Positions 43,177 through 53,057 are shown, counted from the first letter of the stretch. The stretch: 64,000 nt of DNA from Flammeovirgaceae bacterium UBA6059 (GCA_002435755.1 DIYH01000031.1:1-64000), one strand, 5' to 3'. Notes: generated from the letters alone by a model not told the origin. Numbers and translations are program-made.

Positions 43177-44334
43177 ATGGAAAGCGCACGACTCGAAGAA
43201 CTCATCAACATACGAAGAACTATACATCGAAACCCTGAACTAGGTTATCATGAATACGAAACCTCAAAACTGATTTGTGATAAGCTGTATGAGCATGGTA
43301 TTAACTATGAGTCAGGGATTGCCAAGACAGGTGTAGTTGCTGAAATAGAAAATGGTAACGGGCCCTGTATTGCCCTGAGAGCAGATATGGATGCATTGCC
43401 AATCCAGGAAGAGACGGGACAGGAGTTTGCATCTTCCAGGGACGGTATTATGCATGCCTGCGGCCATGATGTACATACGACCATGTTGCTTGGAGCCCTG
43501 CTAGAGTTGAATGAAACTAATTTTAATGGTAAAATAAAATTCATTTTTCAGCCTTCCGAAGAAGGTGTCAATGGTGATCCTGATAGCAAGTCTGGTGGGC
43601 AAAGACTCGTCGAATCGGGTGTGCTTGATTCAGTGAGCTATGCGCTGGGTTTACATGTCCATCCACTACTGGAAGTGGGTAAGATGAGTTATGCGTTGGG
43701 TAATGCATTGGCCTGTACGGGTCATTTTACCATTACGGTAGTGGGTAAATCAGGTCATGCGGGGGCTGCACCTCATTTGGCCAAAGATGCTATATTGACT
43801 GCCTCTGCACTGGTACAAAACCTGCACACCATTGTATCCAGAAATATAGATCCGACTAAAACAGGTGTGCTGTCAATCACAACTGTAAATGGTGGAGTGG
43901 CCGATAATGTCATAGCGGATAAAGTAACAATTGGAGGGACAATAAGGGCTTTAGACCTGGATAACTATCACCTGATCATTGAGCGAATGCGGCAGATCAT
44001 TGATGGAGTAGCGACTGCCTATGACTCGGAGATCAACCTATCCATTGATCTATTTTATCCAAGTCTGATCAATTCAGCTGAGGTACACAATCGATTAGAG
44101 AGTGTAGCCCAACAGGTCTTCCCTGATGGCGTGACAGAAGTGGGACCAATGTTGGGTGGGGAAGACTTTGCGTTTTACTCTCGAAAAACGCCATCAATGT
44201 TTTATTTTCTTGGGGCAAAGGATGAAGCAGAAGAATGCTACTTCGTTCATCATCCCAAAGTCGTGATCAATGAGGGCTGCATACCTTACGGAGTTTCTTT
44301 TTTGAAGAATGCCGCACTCAGATTACTTCAATAG
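43177..44334 (+). CDS. M20D-family amidohydrolase (N-acyl amino acid/hippurate hydrolase-like)
   Basis: 385 aa, cytoplasmic. The metal-binding motif ACGHDVH (Cys95, His97, His100) is followed by FQPSEEG (Glu128/Glu129), LHVHP, GHAGAAPHLAKD and GGEDFAFYSRKTP, all characteristic of the M20D subfamily (hippurate hydrolase, IAA-amino acid hydrolase, N-acetyl-diaminopimelate deacetylase). It would deacylate an N-acyl amino acid. It stands alone, so the substrate is unknown. It is the third amide-cleaving enzyme in this window after the C45 and S45 hydrolases. Confidence 0.9.
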   Translation: MESARLEELINIRRTIHRNPELGYHEYETSKLICDKLYEHGINYESGIAKTGVVAEIENGNGPCIALRADMDALPIQEETGQEFASSRDGIMHACGHDVHTTMLLGALLELNETNFNGKIKFIFQPSEEGVNGDPDSKSGGQRLVESGVLDSVSYALGLHVHPLLEVGKMSYALGNALACTGHFTITVVGKSGHAGAAPHLAKDAILTASALVQNLHTIVSRNIDPTKTGVLSITTVNGGVADNVIADKVTIGGTIRALDLDNYHLIIERMRQIIDGVATAYDSEINLSIDLFYPSLINSAEVHNRLESVAQQVFPDGVTEVGPMLGGEDFAFYSRKTPSMFYFLGAKDEAEECYFVHHPKVVINEGCIPYGVSFLKNAALRLLQ

Positions 44335-44749
44335 TTTCTGCCAATTTCAAGTCTATTAGGTATTTTCAATTTCATGATGGATAATGTTTGATAGCAGATT
44401 GACCTGATTCATTTTAGGTTTTTCGTAGAGCTCACTGGATCAGACAAAAACTGTTTGAAACAAATACCAGTTGGTTGATTTTTTTATTCCCAATTGGCTT
44501 TGCTCAAAACGTTGAAAATGAATTCAACACCTCCAGCCGGCCTGATTTATGGCGGTCTGCTGCTACAATTCTTTTGTGTCCAGGCGAAAGAAATTAAAGG
44601 ATAAGAAATAATGCCCATGAAGATTTTTGAGTTACTACTCTTCTGACCTTTGAACAAGGCTAGTCCTTTTCAGCGAAGGGGTGTCTTCTGGTAAAAGAAG
44701 ACGAGGATTGTTTATTTGACTATCTTATCAATTCTTTCAAAAAGAAACT
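44335..44749. other. 415-bp gap; possible remnant of a small secreted protein
   Basis: No ORF with a proper start is present. Near 44430-44600 one plus frame reads like a degraded signal peptide and mature start (FLFPIGFAQN then VENEFNT), then ends at a TAA. This recalls small secreted Bacteroidota proteins but is too short to assign. No repeat or terminator was noted. Confidence 0.3.
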
Positions 44750-45595
44750 ATGGAAATACATGTGCTACAGACCGGAACTGTAAGGGTAAAACAGTTTCAA
44801 CTTACAGGTGCCAATAGTACTATATCCAGATTTTATCAGCTTATGTTCACTCAGAAATGGAGCGAGTGGATGCCTATTTACTGTTGGTTGATAAAAATGG
44901 ATGACCAACTGATTCTAGTTGATACTGGCGATACTGCGAAGATATACCAGGAAGGTTATTTGCCTAGTGGAGGGCTTTATCACAAAGCTGTTGAGACCCG
45001 AATAAAGAAAGAAGAGGAAGTGTCTTATCAACTGGAGGCCATGGGTGTTGAGTGCAGTGATATTAAGACGATCATCCTCACGCATATGCATGGCGATCAT
45101 TTGGGGGGCATGTATCACTTTCCTGAGGCCAATTTCCTTGTTTCACGAAAAGAGTATGATTTTGCCGTTAGCAAAAAAGGGCCCGGTAGTGGCTATTTTA
45201 AGAAGAACTGGCCTAGCTCTTTCCAACCTCAATTGATCGACTATAAACAGCGCAAGGAAGGTGTTTTTGATGAAAGCTTTGCCTTTGATGATCATGAAAA
45301 GATAGTCATCGTTCCTACACCAGGTCATAGCCTCGGACATCAATCAGTCATAGTAAAGTCTGAATCAACTTCATACTTTATAGGGGGAGACTTAACCTAC
45401 AACTTAGAAACTTTGAGGTCAGAAGTTCCAAATGTGGTGCTACCCAACAAGGAGGCGAATCAGTCGGTGACCAAAGCACATGAATATGTCAAAGCCAATG
45501 ATTGCATTTATCTATCGGCGCACGATTGGAACGTACTCAGAATATTGGAGGAGCGATTGACATATCAACAATTTTTAAAAAGTATTGAAACCTAA
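44750..45595 (+). CDS. MBL-fold hydrolase, N-acyl homoserine lactonase-like
   Basis: 281 aa, no signal peptide. The metallo-beta-lactamase-fold motif is THMHGDH (His112, His114, Asp116, His117). It is followed by the loop TPGHSLGHQS, the FIGGDLTYN Asp ligand and the late LSAHDW His. The two-metal site and length fit the lactonase subgroup (AiiA/AttM-like) better than glyoxalase II. It could open an acyl homoserine lactone or another lactone. That is a family-level inference; other small lactones or esters are possible. It stands alone. Confidence 0.75.
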   Translation: MEIHVLQTGTVRVKQFQLTGANSTISRFYQLMFTQKWSEWMPIYCWLIKMDDQLILVDTGDTAKIYQEGYLPSGGLYHKAVETRIKKEEEVSYQLEAMGVECSDIKTIILTHMHGDHLGGMYHFPEANFLVSRKEYDFAVSKKGPGSGYFKKNWPSSFQPQLIDYKQRKEGVFDESFAFDDHEKIVIVPTPGHSLGHQSVIVKSESTSYFIGGDLTYNLETLRSEVPNVVLPNKEANQSVTKAHEYVKANDCIYLSAHDWNVLRILEERLTYQQFLKSIET

Positions 45596-45693
45596 ATTCT
45601 TCAAAATAGATCTACTGTTCCTTTTATAAAAAAGAGCTCTTTTCACCGTTGTACTGAAAGGTTGGCTTAATAACTTACAATAAAGCTCAGGTT

Positions 45694-47040
45694 ATGGGGA
45701 AAAAGCAGATTCTACTGGCGATTGGAGCGGCATTGGCTGTGATCATGATCTTATTTTTTAGTGGCACTTCGTCAGACTCGGCCAATGATGTGATTGTCAA
45801 CGTCGAGCGAGGCGAATTCACGGTCGATATAATGACCTCTGGTGCCCTGGAAGCCAAAAATTCTGTTAAGATCTCTGGGCCGAGAGGTCTGAGAAACTAT
45901 CGTATCTGGAATGTAACTATACAAGACATCATCGATGAGGGTACTTTTGTCAAAAAGGGGCAATATGTGGCTCGCCTTGATCAGTCGGAGGTGGCCGGGA
46001 AAATAAAGGACTCGCAGCTTGAGGTAGATCAGGAACAGTCTCGATTTACACAAACAAAGCTTGATACAGCCCTGACTTTGAGACAAGCGAGAGATGAGTT
46101 AATTAACCTTGAGTATGCTGTAAGAGAAAAGCAGTTGGTACTGGATCAGTCGCAATACGAGCCACCGGCAACTATCCAAAAGGCTCAAATAGAACTAGAG
46201 AAAGCGCAAAGAGCGCTGCGACAAGCGAAAGAGAACTATGTGATCAAAGAGCAACAGAATGTCGCCAAGATGCAAGAAGTCACTGCGGAGCTCATGGAGG
46301 AAAAAAATGACCTTGAAGGTTTGATGGCATTAAGTCAGCAGTTTACTATACTCGCCCCGGAAGATGGTATGCTGATCTATAAAAAAAGTCCTGATGGACG
46401 ACCGCTAAAGGTGGGTTCTCAAATTAGCGCATGGGACCCGGTAGTAGCGACGCTCCCTGACCTCACAAAGATGCTGTCCAAGACCTATGTCAACGAAGTA
46501 GATATTCGCAAAGTCAAGACCGGGCAAAATGTGGAAATCGGATTTGACGCCTTCCCTGATAAAAACCTTAAGGGTCGGGTGATCAAGGTTGCTAACGTAG
46601 GGGAGCAACGGCCTAACTCGGATGCCAGGGTGTTTGAGGTAATGATCGAAGTGTTTGGTACCGACCCTTTGCTCAAGCCAGGAATGACCACCAGCAACAG
46701 GGTTATCACCAGTACCGTAGAAGATGGTCTGTTCATTCCACTGGAGTGCCTTCATTCTCAGTATGATTCGATCACCTATGTTTTCAAAAAAAGCGGTGTG
46801 GGTGTTCTCAAACAAGAAGTGGTGCTTGGAGAGGCCAACGCCGAAAGTGTACTGATCCTTGGTGGCCTTACTGAGGGTGACAGGGTGAGCCTTTCCACGA
46901 TAGGTGGTATGGAAGATGATGCTATCAGTTTACTACCGGAAATGGATGGCAAGCGAATGCAAAAAGAGGAGCCTGAACCATTACCTGAGGTTTCACCCGA
47001 ATCCACGCGACCCATGCCGAGAAGAAGACCTACCTCTTGA
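45694..47040 (+). CDS. MacA/HlyD-type periplasmic adaptor of an efflux ABC system
   Basis: 448 aa. One N-terminal membrane helix (residues 5-22) is followed by a lipoyl/barrel region, a long coiled-coil hairpin (residues ~110-205, e.g. EQSRFTQTKLDTALTLRQARD and KAQIELEKAQRALRQAKENY), a lipoyl half 'FTILAPEDGMLIYKK' and beta-barrel/MP domains. The C-terminal tail is acidic then Arg/Pro-rich (RPMPRRRPTS). Its stop TGA shares a base with the ATG of the permease gene (TGATG), so they are translationally coupled. It bridges the inner-membrane permease to TolC. A decayed copy of this gene's start lies at 17.5 kb. Confidence 0.9.
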   Translation: MGKKQILLAIGAALAVIMILFFSGTSSDSANDVIVNVERGEFTVDIMTSGALEAKNSVKISGPRGLRNYRIWNVTIQDIIDEGTFVKKGQYVARLDQSEVAGKIKDSQLEVDQEQSRFTQTKLDTALTLRQARDELINLEYAVREKQLVLDQSQYEPPATIQKAQIELEKAQRALRQAKENYVIKEQQNVAKMQEVTAELMEEKNDLEGLMALSQQFTILAPEDGMLIYKKSPDGRPLKVGSQISAWDPVVATLPDLTKMLSKTYVNEVDIRKVKTGQNVEIGFDAFPDKNLKGRVIKVANVGEQRPNSDARVFEVMIEVFGTDPLLKPGMTTSNRVITSTVEDGLFIPLECLHSQYDSITYVFKKSGVGVLKQEVVLGEANAESVLILGGLTEGDRVSLSTIGGMEDDAISLLPEMDGKRMQKEEPEPLPEVSPESTRPMPRRRPTS

Positions 47041-48413
47041 TGAATAAGGAGCGATTGTTTGCCAATTTATGGATTGCGATGGAGGCGGTCCTGGCCAATA
47101 GGGTGCGCTCGATGCTGACAGCTTTAGGGATCATCTTCGGGGTGGCGGCTGTTATCGCTATGCTCGCTATCGGCAATGGTGCGCAAAAGGAGATACTTGA
47201 GCAGATCAAACTAGTAGGTGTCAACAATATCATTATCAAACCGGTCGTCGAACAATCTGAAGAAAATCTCGCAGAGGAAGATGAAGAGGAAGGCAAGGAG
47301 AGCAAGAAGTTCTCTACAGGGTTGACATTGGATGATAAGAAATCGATCCATGCCTCCATACCTGGGATCCAGACCATCAGCCCGGAGATATTGATCGACA
47401 CCTACATAATCAACAGCGGAGTAAGGAGGTCTGCCAAGCTCATAGGTGTTGAACCTTCCTACTTTGAGATTTTTAGCTTCAATCTTGCTGAAGGTAAGAT
47501 GTTTAATGATACCCAACTCGAAAAGGGTGAAACAGTGTGTATCATTGGAAAATCGATTAAGTCCAGGTTCTTCCCTTCGCAAAACCCTATCGGAAAGTAC
47601 TTAAAGTGCGGACCCAATTGGTTGAAGGTCATTGGGGTACTGGAGGAAAGGCTGATCAGTCAAAGCAGTATCAGCAAGCTCGGTATCAGAGACTACAATA
47701 TGGATGTTTACACGCCGCTCCAGACCATTCTGGTAAGGTATAAGAATAGAGCACTGTTGACAGAAGAGATGATACAGTCGGCCAACCGTGGTTCGGCAGG
47801 GTTCGTTCGTTTTGGGAGCGCCCCGGTGAGCACCGAAGCTGAAGTAAGCCAAAATCCTAACTACCATCAGCTTGATCGAATGGTCGTACAGGTCGCCGAA
47901 ACGAACAAGCTAAATGCTACTGCTGATGTGATCGTACGGATGCTTGAGCGAAAGCACAATGAGGTCATCGATTATGAAATCGAAATACCGGAGTTACTCT
48001 TGAAACAACAGCAGCGGACTAATGATATATTTAGCTACGTTCTTGGAGCAATTGCGGGTATTTCGCTGATCGTGGGGGGTATCGGGATCATGAATATCAT
48101 GCTGGCTGCTGTACTGGAAAGGATCAAGGAAATCGGGCTCAGGCTTTCGATCGGTGCAAAGAAGTCTGATATCATCAACCAGTTTATGTTCGAGTCGATG
48201 ATGATCAGTTTTTCTGGCGGGGTGATAGGTATTTTTCTGGGTGTCTTCATGGCTTTGGCAGTGAGCAGATTTGCGGAGATCCCGACTGTCATTTCTTTTG
48301 GATCTATACTGATCTCATTTGGCGTGGCTATCGCAATTGGGCTCATCTTCGGGATTTTCCCTGCTCGCAAGGCTGCCCTGCAAGATCCTATCACCTCACT
48401 CAGATATGAATAA
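47040..48413 (+). CDS. MacB-like ABC transporter permease (no ATPase domain)
   Basis: 457 aa from the ATG sharing a base with the previous stop. The N-terminal helix VRSMLTALGIIFGVAAVIAM and the following large periplasmic domain (MacB-PCD, residues ~45-310) are followed by three C-terminal helices of an FtsX domain (IAGISLIVGGIGIMNIMLAA, ERIKEIGLRLSIGAKK loop). The ATP-binding domain that precedes this part in E. coli MacB is absent, and no ATPase gene lies within the operon. The partner ATPase must be elsewhere. The last codons overlap the TolC gene by 8 nt. It would couple to the MacA-like adaptor to export a peptide, lipid or drug. Confidence 0.88.
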   Translation: MNKERLFANLWIAMEAVLANRVRSMLTALGIIFGVAAVIAMLAIGNGAQKEILEQIKLVGVNNIIIKPVVEQSEENLAEEDEEEGKESKKFSTGLTLDDKKSIHASIPGIQTISPEILIDTYIINSGVRRSAKLIGVEPSYFEIFSFNLAEGKMFNDTQLEKGETVCIIGKSIKSRFFPSQNPIGKYLKCGPNWLKVIGVLEERLISQSSISKLGIRDYNMDVYTPLQTILVRYKNRALLTEEMIQSANRGSAGFVRFGSAPVSTEAEVSQNPNYHQLDRMVVQVAETNKLNATADVIVRMLERKHNEVIDYEIEIPELLLKQQQRTNDIFSYVLGAIAGISLIVGGIGIMNIMLAAVLERIKEIGLRLSIGAKKSDIINQFMFESMMISFSGGVIGIFLGVFMALAVSRFAEIPTVISFGSILISFGVAIAIGLIFGIFPARKAALQDPITSLRYE

Positions 48414-49851
48414 ACTACTCTTTTTCGTAGCGCTCTTGACAATTCCGATAGGGACTAAAGCGCAGACCGTCTATACACTGAATAATATCATAGAGCTGGC
48501 TAAAGCACAGTCGCCTGAAGCTAAGCAGGCAGAGACGCTAAAGGAAAACCGATTTTGGCAGTATCGCTTTTTCAGATCTAACTATAACCCTCAGTTGGCG
48601 GTCAGCGGTAACATCCCCGGCTACAATCGTGACTTTTTGCAGAACCGGCTGGATGACGGCACCATTTCGTTTATCGATAGGGAGCAGCTGAGTTCTTCAC
48701 TCAACCTGGGCCTATCGCAACCAATATCTCTGACAGGGGGAAGGATATCGGTCAACTCCAGGGTGCGGCAGTTTGATGATCTCTCCAATGACATCACGCA
48801 GTGGAACTCGACCTTGTTTGACGTTACACTGGATCAGCCGCTGTTCGCATTCAACGAGCTGGCGTGGGACAAGAAAACAGAGCCGATCCGCTTCGAAGAG
48901 TCCAAAAGAAGCTATGTTGAGGAGATGGAGTTTGTGTCGCGAACGGCAGTCCAGAGGTTCTTTGACTATCTGGATGCCCAGGTCAACTACCAGATCGCTG
49001 AGTTTAACCTGGCCAACAATGACACCATCTACAATATCGAACAAGGGCGGTACAATATTGGTACAGCTTCTGAGGATAAGCTTCTGCAAGTAGAGCTACA
49101 ACTGCTTAGATCAAAGCAGGACCTGGCGCAGGCAGAACTCGACCAGCAGACATCACGGCTTGCACTGAGGACCTACATTGGCTTAAATGAGGACATTCCT
49201 TTTGACCTGGCTCTACCGGAAGGGATCCTGGACTTTGCGGTCAATGAGGAGGTAGCGCTTGAGTATGCAAAGGACAATCGCTCTGACTTCATTGCATTTG
49301 AACGACGAAGGATCGAAGCTGCGGGTGAGGTGGCAGAAGCCAAAGGAGAGCGGTTTCAAGTTGACCTCAACGCCAGCTTTGGACTGAATAGTGCCGGAAA
49401 TACGTTCAATGAATCCTATCAGGATCCGGGGAATCAGCAGGTGTTCAATATCGGCTTGTACGTGCCTATTGTAGACTGGGGGAGGAACCAGGCACGTATC
49501 AAAACGGCACTGGCCAACAAGCAACTCACGGACTATGTGATCGCCCAGGAAGAGCAGAACTTTGAGCAGGAGATACTGACCTTGGTTAGGCAACTCGATG
49601 TATTGAAGCAGCAAATAGAGATATCTAAGAAATCAGATGAAGTCGCCCAGAAGAGATACGAGGTAGCCCAAAACAGGTACCTAATTGGAAAGATCGACAT
49701 TACTAACCTGAACATCGCTCTTAATGAAAAGGACCAGGCCAAACGCAGCTATATCAGCTCGTTGCGGTCTTTTTGGATTGCCTACTACGACCTCAGGAGG
49801 CTGACACTCTATGATTTTGCGAATGATCGGTTGTTGTATGTAAAGGACTGA
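48406..49851 (+). CDS. TolC-family outer membrane efflux protein
   Basis: 481 aa from the ATG at 48406, which gives a signal peptide (to GTKAQ). The frame is open to 48319 inside the permease gene, but that start would add a non-signal leader. Two TolC repeats of long helices with Gln/Ala/Glu-rich heptads are seen (ESKRSYVEEMEFVSRTAVQR, DKLLQVELQLLRSKQDLAQA, KKSDEVAQKRYEVAQNRYLI), plus short strands such as 'LSQPISLTGGRISV' and 'FNIGLYVPIVDWGRN'. It is the third gene of the adaptor-permease-TolC operon, overlapping the permease by 8 nt. Confidence 0.9.
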   Translation: MNKLLFFVALLTIPIGTKAQTVYTLNNIIELAKAQSPEAKQAETLKENRFWQYRFFRSNYNPQLAVSGNIPGYNRDFLQNRLDDGTISFIDREQLSSSLNLGLSQPISLTGGRISVNSRVRQFDDLSNDITQWNSTLFDVTLDQPLFAFNELAWDKKTEPIRFEESKRSYVEEMEFVSRTAVQRFFDYLDAQVNYQIAEFNLANNDTIYNIEQGRYNIGTASEDKLLQVELQLLRSKQDLAQAELDQQTSRLALRTYIGLNEDIPFDLALPEGILDFAVNEEVALEYAKDNRSDFIAFERRRIEAAGEVAEAKGERFQVDLNASFGLNSAGNTFNESYQDPGNQQVFNIGLYVPIVDWGRNQARIKTALANKQLTDYVIAQEEQNFEQEILTLVRQLDVLKQQIEISKKSDEVAQKRYEVAQNRYLIGKIDITNLNIALNEKDQAKRSYISSLRSFWIAYYDLRRLTLYDFANDRLLYVKD

Positions 49852-49905
49852 TTGGGGATCAAGTATTGGTTAAGAGTGAATTTATCTTCATAACTACTTC
49901 ATTGA

Positions 49906-49944
49906 ATATAAAATAGTTTTATATATTTACTTCGATGAATATAT
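49906..49944 (+). promoter_or_regulatory. Tandem AT-rich palindromes before the PadR gene, candidate operator
   Basis: ATATAAAA-TAG-TTTTATAT (49906-49924, 8-bp arms) is followed at once by ATATATT...AATATAT (49921-49944). Both lie within 42 nt of the ATG of the PadR regulator. PadR proteins typically bind AT-rich palindromes over their own promoters, so autoregulation is likely. No binding data support this. Confidence 0.45.
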
Positions 49945-49947
49945 AAT

Positions 49948-50280
49948 ATGAAGAAGAACAGACTAGGCGAATTTCAGGAGTTGATCCTTATGGCCGTGAT
50001 CGTATTGCAGGAGGAGGCCTATGGCAATGAAATTCAGCGAGAGCTAGAAGAGCGGCTGGACGAGCGCATCAGTGTAGGAGCGGTACAGACTGGGTTGAAG
50101 CGGATGGAAGAAAAGGGATTTCTGACCTCCGAATGGGGGGAGGCAACACAAAGAAGAGGTGGTAAGCGCAAGCGTATTTATACCGCCACTCCTTACGCGC
50201 AGCAGGTGCTTCAGGAAATGAAAGATGTCAGAGCCAGTTTTTGGGAAGCAATGCCAAGGCTTGGAACAAGTAGCGCTTAA
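49948..50280 (+). CDS. PadR-family transcriptional regulator
   Basis: 110 aa. It is a short PadR winged helix: 'GEFQELILMAVIVLQEEAYG' helix 1, the recognition part VGAVQTGLKRMEEKGFL, and the wing RRGGKRKRIYTATPYA, then a dimerisation helix. It is the standard Cytophagales regulator of the FtsX-type ABC permease next to it. Its stop overlaps the permease start by one base (TAATG), so they are coupled. It probably represses the pair through the AT-rich palindromes just upstream. Confidence 0.92.
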   Translation: MKKNRLGEFQELILMAVIVLQEEAYGNEIQRELEERLDERISVGAVQTGLKRMEEKGFLTSEWGEATQRRGGKRKRIYTATPYAQQVLQEMKDVRASFWEAMPRLGTSSA

Positions 50281-52883
50281 TGAAAAAAACTGACTTCATA
50301 TCACCCCCTCGCTGGCCGCTTCGGTTCCTCCAACATGTGCTAAAAAGTGATTACCTGGAAGAACTTGAAGGCGATATGGAGGAGCGGTTTCTTGATAACG
50401 TGGATAGATATGGTACAAAGAAAGCAAGAGCCCATTATATCTGGGGTTCTCTTAAACTACTACGACCTACACTGATGAAGAAGATGGGTGGGGATGTTCA
50501 ATTAAATCAATACGGCATGTTTAGGCATCATTTAAAAATCTCTTGGCGGAGTATTCTTAAGAATAAAGCTTTTTCTGTACTCAACATATTAGGTCTAGCA
50601 TCAGGTCTGCTTTGTAGTTTGTTAATATTCTTGTGGGTTTGGGACGAATTGGCTACTGATAGATACCACGAAAATGCAGGAAAGCTCTATTCCGTTTATG
50701 AAAGAGCTTTTTATAATGGCCAAGTAGATGGCTACTATAATACACCTGCCCATTTATATAGTGAGCTAAAGCACAAATTTCCTGAGGTTGAAAAGGCGAG
50801 TCCTGCCGTATGGCCTTTGGTTAGAACGTTTGCCAGTGGGTCTAAGATCTTTAAGCAAACGGGTAATTATGTTGGCCCGGATTACTTCAGCATGTTTTCC
50901 TATAAGTTCATAGAAGGCAATGCAGCGAATGCCATTGCTGATCCGAAAGACATTGCTATTTCAATGAGTATGGCTCAATCGTTTTTCGGTAGTGCCCAAA
51001 ACGCCATAGGAAAGGTACTTACTTACGAAAATGAGAACCAATTTCAAGTATCAGCTGTCTACGAAGAGGTTGGTCCTAGCACCATGGAAGACAATGATTT
51101 TTTTCTGCACTGGAGCATCTATTGCAAGGAAAACAGTTGGACTGACAATTGGACTAACAACTCACCCAATACCTTTATTCAGCTGGCAGATGAAGTAGAT
51201 GCGGCTGCATTCGAACCCAAAATCAAGAACTTCCTAGAGGGATACAACCCAAACATTGATGAAAACTTTAACATTGAGTTGTACATCCAACCGTATGTGG
51301 AGCGTTACTTACATTCCCACTTTGAGAACGGGCATATTTCAGGAGGAAGGATAGAGAACGTGAGGATTTTCGGGCTGATCGCTTTTTTCATCTTGCTGAT
51401 TGCCTGTATCAATTTTATGAACCTTGCTTCTGCGGGTTCATTGAGAAGGGTAAAGGAAATAGGGGTCAGAAAGGTTTTTGGTGCCAAAAAGACCAGTTTG
51501 GTTTATCAATTCTTAGCAGAAGCTGTTCTCCTGTCATTGATCAGTGCAATTTTAGCCCTGGCCATCTTGATTATGGTACTGCCTCAGTTCAACCAGTTGG
51601 CAGGGAAGAACATCAGCTTGGCTAACCTTCCCAGATATTCCTATTTTTGGATTTTAGCGATCTCGGTACTCACAGGTCTTATGGCGGGTAGCTATCCCGC
51701 TTTCATGCTATCTTCATTTCGTAGTTTAGATATTTTTAGAAAAAAACTAAGATCGGGTTTTGGGTTAAGATGGGTTCGTCAGGTGCTGGTTGTTTTCCAG
51801 TTTTCATTATCAGTTGTTTTAATATGTGGCATGTTGATCATTTCGAAGCAAATCGACTACATACAAAACAAAAATCTAGGTTTTGACAGGACTAATCTTT
51901 TGACGATTCAACTAGAAGGTGATCTGGCAAAACAATACGAGGTTTTTAAGAATCGAGCACTAAAGTTGCCCGGGGTAGTTTCCTTATCCGCAACTACCGG
52001 ATCACCTTTACAAATCGGCAGTAGTACATTCAATGTAATATGGCAAGGGAAAGAGGTGAATGACCGAACTTCGTTTGTCAATGTTCCTGCTTCAGGAGAT
52101 GTTGTTAAGACATGGGGTTGTGAACTTGTTGATGGACGTGATTTTAAGGATAGCCGCAAGAATTTTGAGTATATCCTAAATGAGACCGCCGTAGAGGCCA
52201 TGGGTCTTGAAGATCCTATTGGTAAACCACTAAGCCAATGGGGTATGGATGGGATGATTGTAGGTGTGATCAAGGATTTTCATTTTGAAACGATGAGAGC
52301 ATCTATCGAGCCATTGGTCATTCGATATGCTTCTGATTATACACAGTTAGGGAATGTGCTGGTAAGGATTAATCCAATGAATGTCCGTCAGACAGTGACC
52401 GCTTTGGAGTCACTTCATACGGAGCTTAATCCAGCTTTCCCGTTCCAATACAATTTTACAGATAGTCAATACGACCAACTTTATGAGAGCGAGAATATGT
52501 TTTTCAAGCTATCGCAGTACTTTTCTATTCTTGCCATTTTTATTTCGTGTCTTGGGCTTTTTGGGTTAGTGCTCTTCATGGCGCAACAAAAAGTAAAGGA
52601 AATAGGGATTCGAAAGGTGCTAGGAGCTTCACAAGTCGGTATTACGGCTTTACTGGCAAAAGACTTTTTGAAACTGGTCACGCTAGCTATAGTGATAGGG
52701 AGCCCCGTGATCTGGTATTTGATGTCTGAGTGGTTGGGAAATTACGAGTATCGTATCAACATGCCTTGGTCGGCATTTGGCATTGCAGCTTTGATAACTG
52801 CTGGTGTTGCTCTTTTAACCTTGAGTTTTCAATCAATAAAGGCCGCCAATGCCAATCCGGTTGATTCATTAAGAAATGAATAA
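50280..52883 (+). CDS. ABC transporter permease with two FtsX domains and N-terminal prefix domain
   Basis: 867 aa. Residues ~8-70 are the permease prefix region (PPRWPLRFLQHVLKSDYLEE, ELEGDMEERF) found in Bacteroidota permeases coupled to PadR. Then comes a first half with one helix (~95-118), a MacB-like periplasmic domain and three helices (IFGLIAFFILLIACINFMNL, RRVKEIGVRKVFGAKKTSL loop). A second half follows with a helix near 497-517, another periplasmic domain and three C-terminal helices (VKEIGIRKVLGASQVGI loop). No ATPase gene is adjacent. It likely exports or extracts a lipid, peptide or drug under PadR control. Confidence 0.9.
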   Translation: MKKTDFISPPRWPLRFLQHVLKSDYLEELEGDMEERFLDNVDRYGTKKARAHYIWGSLKLLRPTLMKKMGGDVQLNQYGMFRHHLKISWRSILKNKAFSVLNILGLASGLLCSLLIFLWVWDELATDRYHENAGKLYSVYERAFYNGQVDGYYNTPAHLYSELKHKFPEVEKASPAVWPLVRTFASGSKIFKQTGNYVGPDYFSMFSYKFIEGNAANAIADPKDIAISMSMAQSFFGSAQNAIGKVLTYENENQFQVSAVYEEVGPSTMEDNDFFLHWSIYCKENSWTDNWTNNSPNTFIQLADEVDAAAFEPKIKNFLEGYNPNIDENFNIELYIQPYVERYLHSHFENGHISGGRIENVRIFGLIAFFILLIACINFMNLASAGSLRRVKEIGVRKVFGAKKTSLVYQFLAEAVLLSLISAILALAILIMVLPQFNQLAGKNISLANLPRYSYFWILAISVLTGLMAGSYPAFMLSSFRSLDIFRKKLRSGFGLRWVRQVLVVFQFSLSVVLICGMLIISKQIDYIQNKNLGFDRTNLLTIQLEGDLAKQYEVFKNRALKLPGVVSLSATTGSPLQIGSSTFNVIWQGKEVNDRTSFVNVPASGDVVKTWGCELVDGRDFKDSRKNFEYILNETAVEAMGLEDPIGKPLSQWGMDGMIVGVIKDFHFETMRASIEPLVIRYASDYTQLGNVLVRINPMNVRQTVTALESLHTELNPAFPFQYNFTDSQYDQLYESENMFFKLSQYFSILAIFISCLGLFGLVLFMAQQKVKEIGIRKVLGASQVGITALLAKDFLKLVTLAIVIGSPVIWYLMSEWLGNYEYRINMPWSAFGIAALITAGVALLTLSFQSIKAANANPVDSLRNE

Positions 52884-53057
52884 TAAAAATGTAATGGCTT
52901 AAGCCTAGGTACTTATTCAACTTGACGGCAGGGGTTTGCGGATGGTAAACTTGTAGCAAAAGCGCTCCAGCTCTGTATCATAATCAAATCATACCATTTC
53001 ATGATAGTGATCAGTGTAGAACCTCAGGGTTTTAGTAAATTGACCTTGGTGAAGAAA

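Noticed and set aside
44430..44604. Small gene or DUF2490-like remnant
   Set aside because: The frame lacks a start and only about 40 codons look protein-like; mentioned under the gap entry only.
45627..45642. Terminator at the AAAAGAGCTCTTTT palindrome after the MBL gene
   Set aside because: The palindrome has no loop or following T-run and is too weak to call.
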